A DNA stretch of 64,000 bases from Gracilariopsis chorda (GCA_003194525.1 NBIV01000068.1:124001-188000); one strand, 5' to 3'. Counted from the first letter of the stretch, positions 21,301 through 31,830 are shown. Program-made: numbers and translations. Notes: generated from the letters alone by a model not told the origin.

Positions 21301-22415
21301 GCGTTCTTTGTGCCCTTCTTGTAGATCACCTCGAAGTCGAACTCCGCAAGGCGGAGCCTCCAACGCATTAAGCGGCCTGACGGTTCAGAGACTGTCATGA
21401 GCCATCGTAATGACGAGTGATCCGTGTAAACGGTGAAGTGCACACCCATAAGATAGGGGCGGAGAGTGGAGAGTGCCCACACAACTGCAAGACACTCTTT
21501 CTCCGAGACGGAGTAATTCCGCCCGTGAACATTCAGTGAGCGTGACCAGTACCCAATAGGGGTTCGTTCTCCTTCGGGAGTTGTCTGGAAGAGAGCGCAA
21601 CATACTTGGTAGTCACTAGCATCCGTGTCTACGGTAAACGGTAGTCCGGGTTTCGGTAACGATAAGATCGGTGCTGATGTTACAGCCTCCTTGAGGGAGT
21701 TAAACGCCTTCGTCTCGACGGACGTAAAGTGTTCCAATTTCGGTGGTTGGCCTTTCCGCAAGAGCGCGTTCAAGGGTGCTGAGATATCCGCGCAATTCGG
21801 GATAAACCGTCGATAGACGTTGACTAATCCTAGAAAGGAGCATAGTTCCGTTTGAGTGGCGGGTTCCTTCGCTTGACGGAGCGACTTAACTAGAACTTCC
21901 TCGATCATCACACGCCCAGGGCGGATTATGTGGCCCAGATACTTCACTGTATCTGTAAAGAACTCACATTTCCTCAACTTGAGAGTAACTCCAGCCTCAC
22001 GTAGCGTGGTCATGATATCTCTCACGTGTGTGAGGTGGTCATCCAGATTATCTGAGAATACTATGATATCTTCCAGGTACACGAGAAATGTACGCCATTT
22101 GAAGCGAGCCAGTAATATGTCGATAGCACGCTGGAAAGTAGCGGGAGCATTGGTGAAACCAAAAGGCATCCGTTTGAAACGGTAGAGTCCGGAGTGACAG
22201 ACAAAAGCAGTCTTGTCGCGGTCCTGTTCCTTGACGGGCACCTGCCAGTATCCCAAATTGGCGTCTAGAGCCGTGAAAACGGTAGCATTTCCGAGTGAAT
22301 CGATGTACTCATCCATTCGTGGGATCGGGTACACATCCTTGATGGTTACGGCGTTCAGTCGACCGTAGTCGATGCAAAAGCGCCAGGATCCATCCGGTTT
22401 CGGAGCCAGTACCAC
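18339..22415 (-). CDS. E2 reverse transcriptase, RNase H, integrase, linker and chromodomain start
   Basis: One open frame of 1358 codons. RT motifs include WRFCIDYGRLNAVT, FTALDANLGYWQVP and FKRMPFGFTNAPAT. RNase H has DTDASDYQVCCALFQTT and TDHSSLRWL. Integrase has an HHCC segment (HLSHYAKLGGH through CTEC) and the D-D-E core FVAIDLLGP, LTDNGKQF and NGQVERFNRTL. A GPY-type module follows (VADGPYKVISVDND), then about 450 residues of disordered Ser/Thr/Pro/Arg-rich linker, then the start of a chromodomain (FVVDHIVKN). Same architecture as E1. It belongs to an element that is broken elsewhere and is best read as a fossil. Confidence 0.93.
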   Translation of the reverse strand: MVLAPKPDGSWRFCIDYGRLNAVTIKDVYPIPRMDEYIDSLGNATVFTALDANLGYWQVPVKEQDRDKTAFVCHSGLYRFKRMPFGFTNAPATFQRAIDILLARFKWRTFLVYLEDIIVFSDNLDDHLTHVRDIMTTLREAGVTLKLRKCEFFTDTVKYLGHIIRPGRVMIEEVLVKSLRQAKEPATQTELCSFLGLVNVYRRFIPNCADISAPLNALLRKGQPPKLEHFTSVETKAFNSLKEAVTSAPILSLPKPGLPFTVDTDASDYQVCCALFQTTPEGERTPIGYWSRSLNVHGRNYSVSEKECLAVVWALSTLRPYLMGVHFTVYTDHSSLRWLMTVSEPSGRLMRWRLRLAEFDFEVIYKKGTKNAQADALSRLPTDGETLHAGDEDIPCFVVNGREPENPDREPDNSDEEPESDDELDALLVSDDAQKPPPGNFVPIPPEEMVREQQGDPFCTQIRARLNGGAQLPFEVNDVGYLVRTVQTTPQVVVPHTLQSIVLHLSHYAKLGGHAGGRKLYLTLRRSYYWPAMAVDCYATVRSCTECAKNRVKLRKHSTKLKLFPAPAPLEFVAIDLLGPLLTTKRGHKFLLVITDRFSKLVLTVPLRKISAFAVAQAFVTHWVFVYGPPVNILTDNGKQFASRFFEDVCRTLDIKNLFTTTYHPQCNGQVERFNRTLLASLRSYVADHPKTWDLYTDALTFAYNTQVHRTTGLTPFELVLSRHPPAVALEPQPTLANFPSVKDYRQRWKSWLTKLIPVARSSMARAQAAYKRDFDSRVRGTAPPITEGDYVFVRKEHWDFDKEKRHKLSSVADGPYKVISVDNDTLVVEMNDAHERISRDRVVMAPPPSIEVAYQDENQHTPVEQPTSVVNRPSVLQHPSRGLSDIPSLSDAGPNGLSSLTPPRVVYPRSLCASTTPHAAPSKEGEENPNSRRETETASSRHDNRGARTSGHIEKDNSGPIIPSTDVPSSHLRATAPAEPSRGISTASAPDPTPHRDSSRQNAPRSGKSLAKVKSLQETIRVRDTEPAVPSSVDPHSVGHGSSTTATLDNAEQALAGSSEPTTPDVVTPTARQKTPARPGKHTVQDGRKTTSKLDSGLGPSRSRELTPSVSVDPDSVAEVAPVTPEGKHVKDGNTSSPKRDNTPAAPLQPPSREEAERNTARTTLDHPLQTARDPDTVRTAKAPITARGESTRTVRRTVAQPTSSSEAPTSRRISTHKPVVRDPDAHLSDALEAPQRVSSIHAASRSEETAKRDTLTHSKGPDTHHQVVDATGRAEDLQAREADEPTRKPVNDPSKGMDRQYQAMPLPGKTVQHPPVLVEPAVQDAIMRTRRGQEVYKQEFVVDHIVKNSYHPDCYI

Positions 22416-22458
22416 TGGGGGATGCCCACGGCGACTGAGCCGGTTCTATTACTCCAGC

Positions 22459-23709
22459 TCAGAGCATCTTTTCCATTTGGAAGTATTCCTCTTCTCGAGC
22501 TTTAGGGCCTGCCCTGTAGAGGTGCTGAGCGATCGGCCTGGTATCAGGTAGCAAGTCAATCCGGTGCTCCGTTGTAGTAATCTCTCCTAGGGAGCCATCC
22601 CACATCGTGGTGAAATTCCGTAGCATCTCACGGAGACGTTCACGGTGCGATTCCGGCACATGACCGAGGTCAAGTTCCTCGAGTTCTTTCACGGGATCAA
22701 TCCGGTCGTAACTCGTTGGAACCGGCTTAGCATCCGAGCATTTCGGCATTTGGACGGCAGTGTCCTCCCCCTCCTTAGAGTGAACGAGACCGAGGACATC
22801 GGCGGCGGTCATTCTCGTGGGAACCATCGCGGTGGGGTGGGGCATTACCGAACCAATGACTTGGTTTTTCACCAGTGACTGGGGCGTAGAGCCTAGATTG
22901 GCGACCAGCACGTTGAACGGTTTTTCGGGCTCAATTTGAGCTATTCCATTCGCCGCGGCGAGTTGATACCTATCATATAAGGATGAAAGGGGTTGAACTA
23001 CTCGTAAACCGTGTTGACGGGAAGTGACTCGTACCCAAACTTGAGATTCCGGTGGAAGTTGGACAGACGCGGCAACGCGGAGCTTTGTAGAGTCCCGGGA
23101 AGCCGTTGGGGGTTCCTGCGCAGCAGGTAATGGAACGTGCTTCTTCGAGGCACGTCGTAGAGGACGACGTACGATCGAAACGGAGGAGCCGTCTTCCATT
23201 TCCACACGTCTTAGACGGGGCCTGATGGCATCGACTAATCTGTCACAGAAGTCGCATCCCAAGATCAAAGGGGCGGCAAGTTTCCGACAAACAATAAAGT
23301 TGAGTTTCACAAGAAAGGAGCCAAGGCGCACGACCAGGTCGATTGTCCCAACCGTTGATAACGGGTTATCATTCGCATCCGCGACATCCGGTATCATGCC
23401 ATGGCGGATCTGAGACTGCAACGACGGTGGCAGGAGTGACTCAACGATGAAGTTCGGGCCTGAAGCTGTGTCCAAAACAGTGAGAACTCGCACCATAAAC
23501 TGGGTGGAAAGGCCAAGGTCAGCATATAACTTGTAGTTTCTCTGGGCCATTACCAAAACTCTGTCCGGGAACCGGTTTTTTCGAACACGCTTCCACGGTC
23601 GACGCAGAATACTAAAGTGTTCAGAGTTCACGTCTGAGACGGCCTGTTTCCTAGTAAGGATTTTGACCGGGGAGCGAGGCAGTGACGCCTCGGGCGCCTT
23701 CAACCTCAA
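22459..23709 (-). pseudogene. E2 aspartic protease region
   Basis: 416 codons open, with VLDTASGPNFIVESLLPP and ILGCDFCDRLV, aligning throughout with the E1 protease region (5545-6753). It lies between gag and RT as in E1. Part of a broken element. Confidence 0.85.
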
Positions 23710-23800
23710 CTCTGAGGGCGCCTCTCCCGTAGGGGAGACTCCCGAAATCAGTTTTCCTGAGCCCGTTCCGCCTGAGGCGGGGTCTCAGAGTCCTGAACCA

Positions 23801-25861
23801 CTAGCAGTGGAGCGCTAGCGGGGGTGTCTTGTCGAACAAGACGGGGGTTAGTGACCTGCTCAGCAGGGGAAAGCAACGCGTGTCGCGGGTTCGTATCCGT
23901 GATATTCCGGGGGAAGTCCGTCTTCGCTCGTAAGTACGATGCAATCGGAACGGTCCCTTCTCCGCTGGAGTAAGGGCTTCATAGTTACCGATCACTCGGG
24001 TTACTTCTCTCAAAGTGAGGATGCAGTCCGGTGAAATGTGACCGTGTTCGTAACATATGTGGCATATGACTCCAGAGCGTGGGGGCGGCTGACCGGAACG
24101 AGCATCCGTGTGTCTCACCGCTGGGCGGGTATCATTCCATCCGGGACGACTCTGCCGGAGGGCACCATTCGAATAGGGGATGCGAGGTCCGTGAACACGG
24201 GGTCCGTCAACATACAGCAGGGAATTCTCCTAAGCTGTGTCGTAGGACGCATCCGTCGTGGACGGCAGTTCCGTGGTCGGAATAGACTGAGCACCGGCCT
24301 GAGCGAGGTACACGTTATCGTAGTCCCTTGAAGGGCGTCCACTCGCTGCTAGCGATAAAGATGGTGAACTGGCTTCCATCATCAACGCCTTGGCGGAACG
24401 AGACTTCGATGCAGGGATACGAGCTCGAAGTGCATCACCTTCCGCTTGCGCGTGTTGAATCAACTCCAGGTAGGTGGTGTTACGACGATCCTCCCGATAT
24501 CGGGCCACCAGCGTACGGATTGCCGGATCCAATCCATCGATGTACATGGTGCAGCGCTCTCCAGAGGAGTAAACATTGCCACACCTGTGGAAAGCCTTAT
24601 TAAGGCGTACCGAGAATTCGGTTTCCGTCTCTCCAGATTTCTGGCGGGTATCGCGTAAAGCGAGAATAGCCGCTTGAATAGCGTTGTTCGTCGCGTAGGA
24701 TCGCAAGAGGTACTGAACCGCTTCCGACCAGCACGTTACACCTCCTTCGGAGGCTTGGGAAGAACCTCTTACAGAGTTGTATTGATCCTCGGCGAGGCCA
24801 CGTAGAAAATACGGTAGGGCAATAAACGCCTGTCCTTCGTTCATACCAAGTATGTCCGCTTCGGAAACGAACCTTCCGAGGAAGTCCAACACCAATATGG
24901 GATCCTCTCCAGAAAAGGACTGGTTACGAAGGGAAAGCTGCATACGCGTTATGCAGTCCTTCACCTTACCCGTACCACGGGGTGTACGATCCAATGAGGA
25001 GTCCTCAAGCCGATAATATCGGTACGATACCAACCTCTTGTAGAAGGGATTAGTAAATTTGAGTTCCCTCAATCCTAAGTGTTTCCTCCCCTTTCTCCGG
25101 GGGCGAATCACACCTTGGGTGGAAGAAGACCGTTTAGAATGGGACGGGCGTCGGCGACGATCATCGTCCGACGAAGAATCCGACGACACCGAACCATCTG
25201 AATGGTGAGAATCCTGTGAAGACAGGGAGGAATCAGACGAGTCGGGATCGTGCTTGGGCTGCTTCTTACGAGTGCGGCGGGTAGAATCTTTCTTCTCGCG
25301 CTTCGCTTTTTGCGAGACAGCAGCGGCCTCACCCGGGACGTTGTCATCCATCAAGATAGTTTGTTCTAACGTCCTCAGACGGGCACTGACACGATCAAAT
25401 CGGGTTTCCACATTCTCAAAATAGTTGGCAGGGCCACCAAAACATTCCAACACAGTGTTGACATCCGCCCTTAAAAGGCGAATGTCCTCAGCCAAATCCT
25501 TCATAGAAGAGGTATCAAACCTGACACGCAGGACTTCAAACTCCTCCACGAGGGTATTGTGTGCTTCACGCATTTCATCAAGCTGCGCTTGGACACTAGG
25601 GGGGGCGTCGGTATCGGGTTCTCCCCTCCGGGGTGCAGCTAAATCGGCAGAAGCCGGGTCGACACCAGAGTTGGGAGCGTCCTTCAACGCCTTAGGCGGG
25701 GGTTTCTGGGCTCTCGACGAGTCTTGGCCCTTCGACATGCCTTTCAAAGTGGCACGTCGAGGGTGGCCAGCGGGGACCTTCGAGATCTCTGCCTGTTCCA
25801 CGTCACTGACGGAACGACTCCGCGTGACAACGGGTTCGGCGGAGGATGGTCGCCGAGACAT
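23801..25861 (-). pseudogene. E2 gag region with a CCHC zinc knuckle
   Basis: Starts at ATG 25861 with MSRRPSSAEPVVTRSRS, as E1 does. A helical segment (VETRFDRVSARLRTLEQ), a Ser/Lys-rich stretch and a capsid-like core (GEDPILVLDFLGRFVSEADI, YFLRGLAEDQYNSVR) follow. Near the C-terminus is the knuckle CHIC-YEHGH-ISPDC. Homologous along its length to E1 gag. Part of a broken element. Confidence 0.88.
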
Positions 25862-25953
25862 GTGTAGACCAAAAACTCCCACGAAGTGGTAAGAAACCAC
25901 AAGTTTGGACAGTGAATCTCCGAGGAGAGGTAATACAAAACCTAACCGTTTCC

Positions 25954-25973
25954 GATTCTAGGTCGGGAGACCA
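25954..25973 (-). other. E2 primer-binding site, same tRNA-Tyr-like sequence as E1
   Basis: On the - strand TGGTCTCCCGACC, three bases after the 5' LTR, identical over 20 bases to 3252-3271. Conservation between diverged families supports its function. Confidence 0.83.
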
Positions 25974-25976
25974 CTT

Positions 25977-26879
25977 TGCAGTGCAATACCCGCAAGCGGG
26001 ACAACACACGAAGACGTTCGGAATCTTCCCCTCTGGAGGATAACACAGCGAACGGAGCCTCTCCGTATGAGCACGACGAAGTCGGGTTTTAAAGCCGAGG
26101 CTCACCCTCACGCCAAGCGGGGAGAGTTGAAACGGTAGGATTAGGATCACCACGAATGGGAAAACAGCCCTTCCAAGGAGTACGAGTCCACGTGAGTGGG
26201 GGAAGACGTCACGGGATACCGGCACGAGAGACACGCGTCAGCGGTGACGAGCAACCACAAAAAGGGGTAGGAACCACGAGAGTGGGGTAAGGGAAATACG
26301 AGGGATGCCCGATTGGAGGCGACGGGGGTGTGGGCCAACGGGATCACGAAAAAAGGTACAAAAGGAACCCTATACAGGGGCGAGAACACGGCGGTGGTGA
26401 ATTAAGTGACAAGTGGCCAAGGTGGTGATACTCCTAGTGACGCAGGGTGGATAGGTCTACCGTTAGTAACGCGGCTTTACCTCCGAGGAGTGTAGAAGAC
26501 TCGCGAAAGCGGAAAACACTTAGAGCCAAGAACCCTGGTTGGGGAAGTTTACTCAGTGTCAGGGCGAGGTCGCCGAGCCACTATATAGTGTAGTAATCTC
26601 CCTACTGTAGCGTAGATAAATAATAAATAATAAATATAAGTTAACTAAATGTCCACACCGTGGTGCCAACCTCCTCTTGACTATCCGTGTCACACGTGGT
26701 CCACTCACGCCTTGGGCGGCACACGGCGCATGCACAACGGCGCAACTGGTGCACAGTGCGGATCCGCTGAGGGCTGAGACACCCGCTAATAGCAGTAGTA
26801 ATCATAAACAAGCGAAAGCAGCAAAAACACCAAGTCCACAGGGCATCGCTGATTCTGCCTCCTTGATGATTGCACTTCA
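25977..26879 (-). repeat. E2 5' LTR
   Basis: 903 bp, colinear with 15858-16759 with about 20 differences by eye. It carries the same TATA-like palindrome (26582-26593). Confidence 0.95.
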
Positions 26880-27558
26880 GTTTGCTGGCACTGCAGTCAA
26901 TTTAGGTACCTGCATACAAATCCTTAGGGCTCCAGATACTCTACGCGCCGTGGCGCCTCGCGTTTCTTTGAGCAATATTGCGAGCGCAAGCGAGCAAAGT
27001 GCTTGGAAAGCCGTTGAACGCTATTAAATCAACAAAGCTAACAAAATGGCGCGGCGAGCAGCGCCGTGCACGGCTTAAGGCTTTTTCTACTTGTCTCTCC
27101 ACTAAAAGTATTTAGACGCGTATGCGGGTGGTGATCTTGATTGAATAGAGGCGCTAAGCCAATAAATCCTCCTCTATGCCTCTCTAGACGCATGACAAAT
27201 TATCATTTGGCGCAATGTCTTCTACCCTTTAAAAAATTTAGCAGCAGCATCAGTAGCAAAGCTGGCTGATTACTGGCTGGCACTTCTATAAAGAATGTAG
27301 TGCCAGCCAGTTACAGAAGGCGACGTGTCGCGAATTTTCCTCATTGGCTGGCACTGCAACCAATTTAAGCACCTGCACACAAACCCCTAACACCCTACAT
27401 ACTCTAGGCGCCGTGGCCCCCCGCTGTTCTACGAGCGCTATTGCGAGCGCAAGCGAGCAAAGTGCTCGGAGAGCCTCCGAACGCTACTAAATCAACAAAG
27501 CTAACAAAACGGCGCGGCGCGCAACGCCGCCCACGGCTGAAGGCCGTTTCTACTTGTA
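26880..27558 (+). repeat. Tandem host repeat with 463-bp period
   Basis: About 215 bases at 26881-27095 recur at 27344-27558 (GGCTGGCACTGC start, GCGAGCGCAAGCGAGCAAAG core, ATCAACAAAGCTAACAAAA end). Between them, 27232-27340 resembles the left flank of E2. Several copies of TGGCTGGCACT or its complement (26886, 27277, 27300, 27346) look like the ends of small foldback elements. E2 landed in this array. No gene seen. Confidence 0.7.
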
Positions 27559-27946
27559 CATGTGTAAATCATTATAGTACGGGGGGTGTTGAGATGGCGC
27601 GGTTTTTGTGGAAGTGTACTTATTTTTGTTTCTTGTATTTATCTCTGTTTCTGCCTAGTGCAAAATGGTGAGTTAGAGGGTTCGGTTAGGATTCAATAGC
27701 CTCTACATTTACCAAGGCTACATTGCCACAAACGGAGAGAAAGACGCAAAGTCTTTAGGAGTGCTGCGTGTATTTAATGTTGTTTCGCGGACTGTAGGAG
27801 TCAGATCTTTGCATTGTGAGCAAACCGTTGTTTGGGATGTTCAGGATGTAAATGAGATGATGTGCTTCCATCCCGGATCATGTAGTTCCAGGCAACTCGG
27901 AGTGGACACAACTTTCGCATCAAGAAAAAGACGCCAATGTAACAAC
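27559..27946. other. Intergenic, 3' side of the 27947-29986 gene
   Basis: No coding frame I would support. It probably holds the 3' UTR of the - strand gene to the right. Confidence 0.4.
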
Positions 27947-29986
27947 TCAATTTTCGCTTCCAGTCGGCATCCAAATATTCTCACCCTCCCTTCTCCAAGC
28001 GCGATAAGCTTGTGCTGCTTTGGCCAGACTTTCTTTCCAAATCCTCGTTCCATCTGCACCTGCCCCATTCTCTAAGTCTTCAAAAACTTTGACAGCCTCT
28101 ACAAGTTTTTCTTCTGTCTCAGCGGAGGAAGACTCGCACTTCTCAACACAACCTTTCAGCTCCTTACTCCAGGTTCGAATATTGGGTATCCCTTTCACAA
28201 TTATTGGTTCCGGTTTCGTTTGCATCAAACGTCTTAGCAAGGCGGCTCTGACGAATGGTGTAACGTGAGTTGGGGCACGTAATGTGATTGTACAAGCTCT
28301 TCCACCACTCAGCAATAAACTGAACGGTGCGCCAAGCAAAGAGCGAAAATGGGTTGGTTCAGGCTTCAGTGATAATATTTGTTGGACTTGTGTTAGGGAA
28401 TATGGTACGCACAAACGAGAGTGTTGTATGGTAGCCTTGTGGGGATCTGAAAACGGCATAGCAAATATGGCAGCACTGGTATCTTCCCCAAGCTGTGAAA
28501 CGCGATTGGAATATGATAAAATGTCAAGTAGCTCATCACCAATGGCTAGCTCAAGCGGCTCCGTACTTGGTATGTCGATAGAAAGGCTCACAGCAGCCTT
28601 TACGGGCGCATGTGAAGACAGATAAAGCGGGAAAGAAACTTTCACACAATCGGCAGATGTCAGGGTTGGCAATGGTGCTGAAAAGGACTGTCCATGGGGA
28701 TGGTTTCTGTTCGGCTTAGGCATAGAGGAAGTGGACTTGATTCTGTGCGGTGCGAGAGTAAGTTGTAATGATAGTGAACTGAGTGAACCAGAATGTTGGC
28801 TTTGAAGATGCGCGATAACGTAAACTTGTTTTGAGCGAGGGGGATGCGGTAAATGAAAGGCTGGAACGTGTCCCTGAGGACTATCTGAGACGGTAAGAGT
28901 GACGGAGAGAGGCATTGGAGCTGATTTGAGTGACGCAAACGTGTGCAATGCCGTGGATATATTCTGTTGCACCGCAGTATCAGTTGCGGATTGCTCTGCG
29001 CTGCGTAGGGTGAGGCGATCTATTGCTTGCAAGAGTGGACGAATTGCTGGCTGCTTCGTGGTTGATTGCGAGTGAAAAGAAAAGGCATACATAGTATGTG
29101 TGATTCGTGGTGGAGTTAGGTGTAAATGGATATGTACAGGGGGTAAATCGACATCGGAAGTGGGTTGTAACAACAGTTGATTCTTGGCGTGGGAGGCGGA
29201 ATGAAACGCAAACGAATCGAGACTGAAACTTGCATTTGACTGAGGAAGGGCAATGGTTTCCGAAATACTGTCATCTTCGACAAATGCCAAAGTGAAGACG
29301 CTTCTCAGTTGGCCGACGACGGTGACGAAAGAACAGTCAGGTGGGAAGAAGACCGCAACTGGGGTTTGATACATGTTTGCAAAAGGCTCTGGAAGCTGCA
29401 GCGGGAAAAGTGAGTGAACGAAGTACATGCCGCCACATCTGGTAATGATCATAAAAGGTGCTGGTGCACGCCGCGGTGCACGTACTACAAGCCGAGCAGC
29501 ATGCGGATCGTGCGCGGAGCAGCCGTCAGAAAGTGGCAAGTGAGTTGTAGTGCCGTGCGAAGGCTCTTCAAAACTTGCTACGCCGCGGTCGCAAAACAGT
29601 GTCTTTCGACACTGGCACGTCTCAGGCAAGGCATGTGAAGAAAGCAAGGAAAAGATTGAGCCGAGATCATGGGTGACAACAGCGCTGAGTTGAGGATGTT
29701 CAGCGTGCGGAACGGGGCTGGAGAGGAGGAGCGGATGGAGGTTGATAACCTTGATGGATTGATCGCATTCCGGGAGTGTTAATCGCAGCAAAGTGTTGTG
29801 CGAAGTGCCAATCCAAACGCTGAATGGGTGGTGCTTTGCACATGCTCTGGTGGCAAACGTAAACGTAACGGTGGCGGAGTCGTCGAGCGTTAGGACGTAT
29901 AGGGTAGATGGGAAGCAGGCGTGTACCAAATGAGACGTTATGGCTCGCACAGGAGTTGTGGTTGGCGACTTTGTGCGGGTGCTCAT
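27947..29986 (-). CDS. Unrecognised 679-residue protein
   Basis: Single exon. I chose ATG 29986 (MSTRTKSPTTTPVRA); the frame stays open upstream to 30253 with another ATG at 30133, but that part is AT-rich and contains a palindromic promoter-like motif. The N-terminal 350 residues are rich in short hydrophobic strands (ARACAKHHPFSVWIG, IITRCGGMYFVHSLFP, SVFTLAFVEDD), suggesting a beta-propeller-like fold, though no repeat can be delimited. The C-terminus is helical (residues about 590-679), with WSKELKGCVEKCESSSAETEEKL and KAAQAYRAWRREGE. I do not recognise the family. A decayed partial copy lies at 34654-35520. Confidence 0.75.
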   Translation of the reverse strand: MSTRTKSPTTTPVRAITSHLVHACFPSTLYVLTLDDSATVTFTFATRACAKHHPFSVWIGTSHNTLLRLTLPECDQSIKVINLHPLLLSSPVPHAEHPQLSAVVTHDLGSIFSLLSSHALPETCQCRKTLFCDRGVASFEEPSHGTTTHLPLSDGCSAHDPHAARLVVRAPRRAPAPFMIITRCGGMYFVHSLFPLQLPEPFANMYQTPVAVFFPPDCSFVTVVGQLRSVFTLAFVEDDSISETIALPQSNASFSLDSFAFHSASHAKNQLLLQPTSDVDLPPVHIHLHLTPPRITHTMYAFSFHSQSTTKQPAIRPLLQAIDRLTLRSAEQSATDTAVQQNISTALHTFASLKSAPMPLSVTLTVSDSPQGHVPAFHLPHPPRSKQVYVIAHLQSQHSGSLSSLSLQLTLAPHRIKSTSSMPKPNRNHPHGQSFSAPLPTLTSADCVKVSFPLYLSSHAPVKAAVSLSIDIPSTEPLELAIGDELLDILSYSNRVSQLGEDTSAAIFAMPFSDPHKATIQHSRLCVPYSLTQVQQILSLKPEPTHFRSLLGAPFSLLLSGGRACTITLRAPTHVTPFVRAALLRRLMQTKPEPIIVKGIPNIRTWSKELKGCVEKCESSSAETEEKLVEAVKVFEDLENGAGADGTRIWKESLAKAAQAYRAWRREGENIWMPTGSEN

Positions 29987-30066
29987 GACCCCCAGCGGAT
30001 AGGGTGACGGTGAAACTGCAGCAGCAAGCGATTTGGGCAGAGTGCTGGGAAGCTGAAAAGGCTTCT

Positions 30067-30079
30067 GTACCGTTGGTAC
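30067..30079. promoter_or_regulatory. Palindromic motif GTACC-N3-GGTAC, copy 1
   Basis: GTACC GTT GGTAC, 81 bases upstream of the chosen ATG at 29986, next to a TATA-rich run. It is one of four exact matches in host intergenic DNA. Proposed dimeric transcription-factor site; this is inference. Confidence 0.4.
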
Positions 30080-30234
30080 CTGTGGTACACGTACTAAGGT
30101 TAAAACAAGATATAATATATTATATATAGGCATAAACGTATGATTCTTTTTTGCCAGATCTGTTTCAAGTTGAAGAGGGATTGCTACCGTTGTACCTCCA
30201 AAGGCTTCTACGCTCCTTGCAATTACTAGATTTT

Positions 30235-30294
30235 GCTTCAGATGATGTAGCAAACAGGCTTGGCACTAAACCTGCTTGTTACATCACCTGAAGC
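30235..30294. repeat. Imperfect hairpin, 24-bp arms
   Basis: Left arm 30235-30258 and right arm 30271-30294 pair with three mismatches around a 12-base loop. It could be a small foldback transposon remnant or a structured RNA. Confidence 0.5.
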
Positions 30295-31069
30295 ATATCT
30301 ATAATAGTATTGAAGCTGTAATGCTTATCTTCTGAAGCAGCCAGTTCAGTTTGCTGCGGTATGGACGAAGTTGGACGGAAGTGTAAAAGCATATCTGAAG
30401 CAGAAGTGTTTGCGTTTGTGTCCCCGGGTCTGTTTCTTGCGATTATTGGCTTGAAGGCTGGCTGGTTGGTGGGATGGGATTATTATTTGAATCAGAATCC
30501 TGGTGACAAATTGTGTACAGACTACTAGTGACAAGACTTCGGTGAAAAACAAGATCGAAGCTTGATTGCAAGAGTACGTGAGTTAGGTCGTAAGGTAGAC
30601 AAACAGTGTGTCTCACCGCGATCTGTTTATTTCTCGTGAAGAAACACACAAAAAAATGGCGGGAACTTCTCGAATGCGGTCCTTTTTGGGCACTCAAAAC
30701 CAAATCGAAACACTGGAACAGGAAACAAAACAATTCTTTTTGCACATATCTCCCAAGCTAATAACGTCTCCCCATTCAACTTCTGTGTCAACACTGATCG
30801 CCCAATAGCTACAGTTCAACTAATAATGAGAACGAAAATCTGCGCACAAAGTCTGACGTCTCTTTTGGATAACAAGACGCCCACGAGCATCTGAACGCCG
30901 GGAAATGGTAGTAGTATGCCTGGACTAGTACTCACACGTTACTAGTTTCAACAGACTGGACGGCCTCCATAGCGTGGTAGAGGATTTGGGAGAAAAGAGG
31001 ATCATACCACAAAAGCATTCACTATGTCCACAGCTCCCAGCTTAACTTTCGCCGTTCCGTATTACCACG

Positions 31070-31830
31070 TCACCACGCTCCAGGACAAATGCAAACCTTT
31101 TGATTGCTCAAGTCTTTTTCTTCTTCAAGTACCCTCCCATATAGTTCTTTCAATCTGTTCCAATCAATTGCAACTCCAGAGCCCCCTTTTTTAACAAGCT
31201 TGCTAGATTTGTCGTCGCTGGCAGAAAAACATGCTCTTGGATTGCTTGACCGTAAAGCATTACTGCTGGGCACATGCAGTTCCGCCCGTCAAGATGCGCC
31301 GTCCTTCCGAAAAGGCTACAAAAGACGATGAAGTTGCGCCGGATGAGGAAGCCGAATGGAGATGCGATTGGGTCCATTAGGGAAGTTTAGCTTTCAAAGA
31401 GATGATTAGCCTTCTACTTCTAGAATGTTAATACCGTTTCCTCGGAATTAGAAGCACGTGCCCGTAAACACACACACATATTAATGCTCGTGGTGGATCC
31501 AAAGAGATTCCCTCCGCCCCAATTGCTATTAAGGCAGCCAACTTATTCATAGCCATCGGTATATTTTTCTCTCATGGCTCGTTTATTGAACTCCAGAGCT
31601 TGTCTAACGTCAACTGCCACTCCAGGTGCTCCTTTGGTCTGTTGAAAAGCTGAAAAGCTGTTGGTCTCCGTGAGAGACCCAATCGCCTGTCCATTTCGTT
31701 TCCTTCTTTGGCGGAAGGAAGACGGGTACTCCTCGTGAAGGCGGATCGGCTTGTACCCTTGGTCTGTTGGTTTGCAACATGTATCATTGCATCCGTGTTC
31801 GAATGTTGATCAAAAGCTTGCTCTTAGAAC
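31070..31830 (-). pseudogene. Sel1-like repeat gene, fragments
   Basis: Two short stretches on the - strand match the Sel1-like repeat pattern. One is KKGGSGVAIDWNRLKELYGRV (31130-31200). The other (about 31556-31640) has GAPGVAVDVRQALEFNKRAM. Stops and frame changes separate them, so no intact product is possible. Sel1 repeats are alpha-solenoid adaptor modules. With the piece at 32202-32510 this appears to be one decayed gene later invaded by the foldback element at 31839-32196. Confidence 0.55.

Larger units (their letters stand above)
15858..26879 (-). mobile_element. E2: Ty3/gypsy chromovirus-type LTR retrotransposon, inverted relative to E1
   Basis: An 11.0-kb element on the - strand with 902- and 903-bp LTRs (about 2 % different by eye) and a 5-bp target duplication with one mismatch. 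Reading on the - strand: 5' LTR (25977-26879), primer-binding site, gag, protease, RT-RNase H-integrase-linker in one 1358-codon open frame, antisense ORF on the + strand, polypurine tract, 3' LTR (15858-16759). It is a sister family of E1, with the same primer site, matching LTR ends and a similar pol. It is nearly complete but broken, with about four disruptions. It is probably as young as E1 or slightly younger. Confidence 0.95.
29987..31069. other. Intergenic upstream of the 27947-29986 gene
   Basis: Contains the palindrome at 30067-30079, an AT-only run (30108-30124) and a 24-bp-arm hairpin (30235-30294). No supported gene in 30295-31069. Confidence 0.45.
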
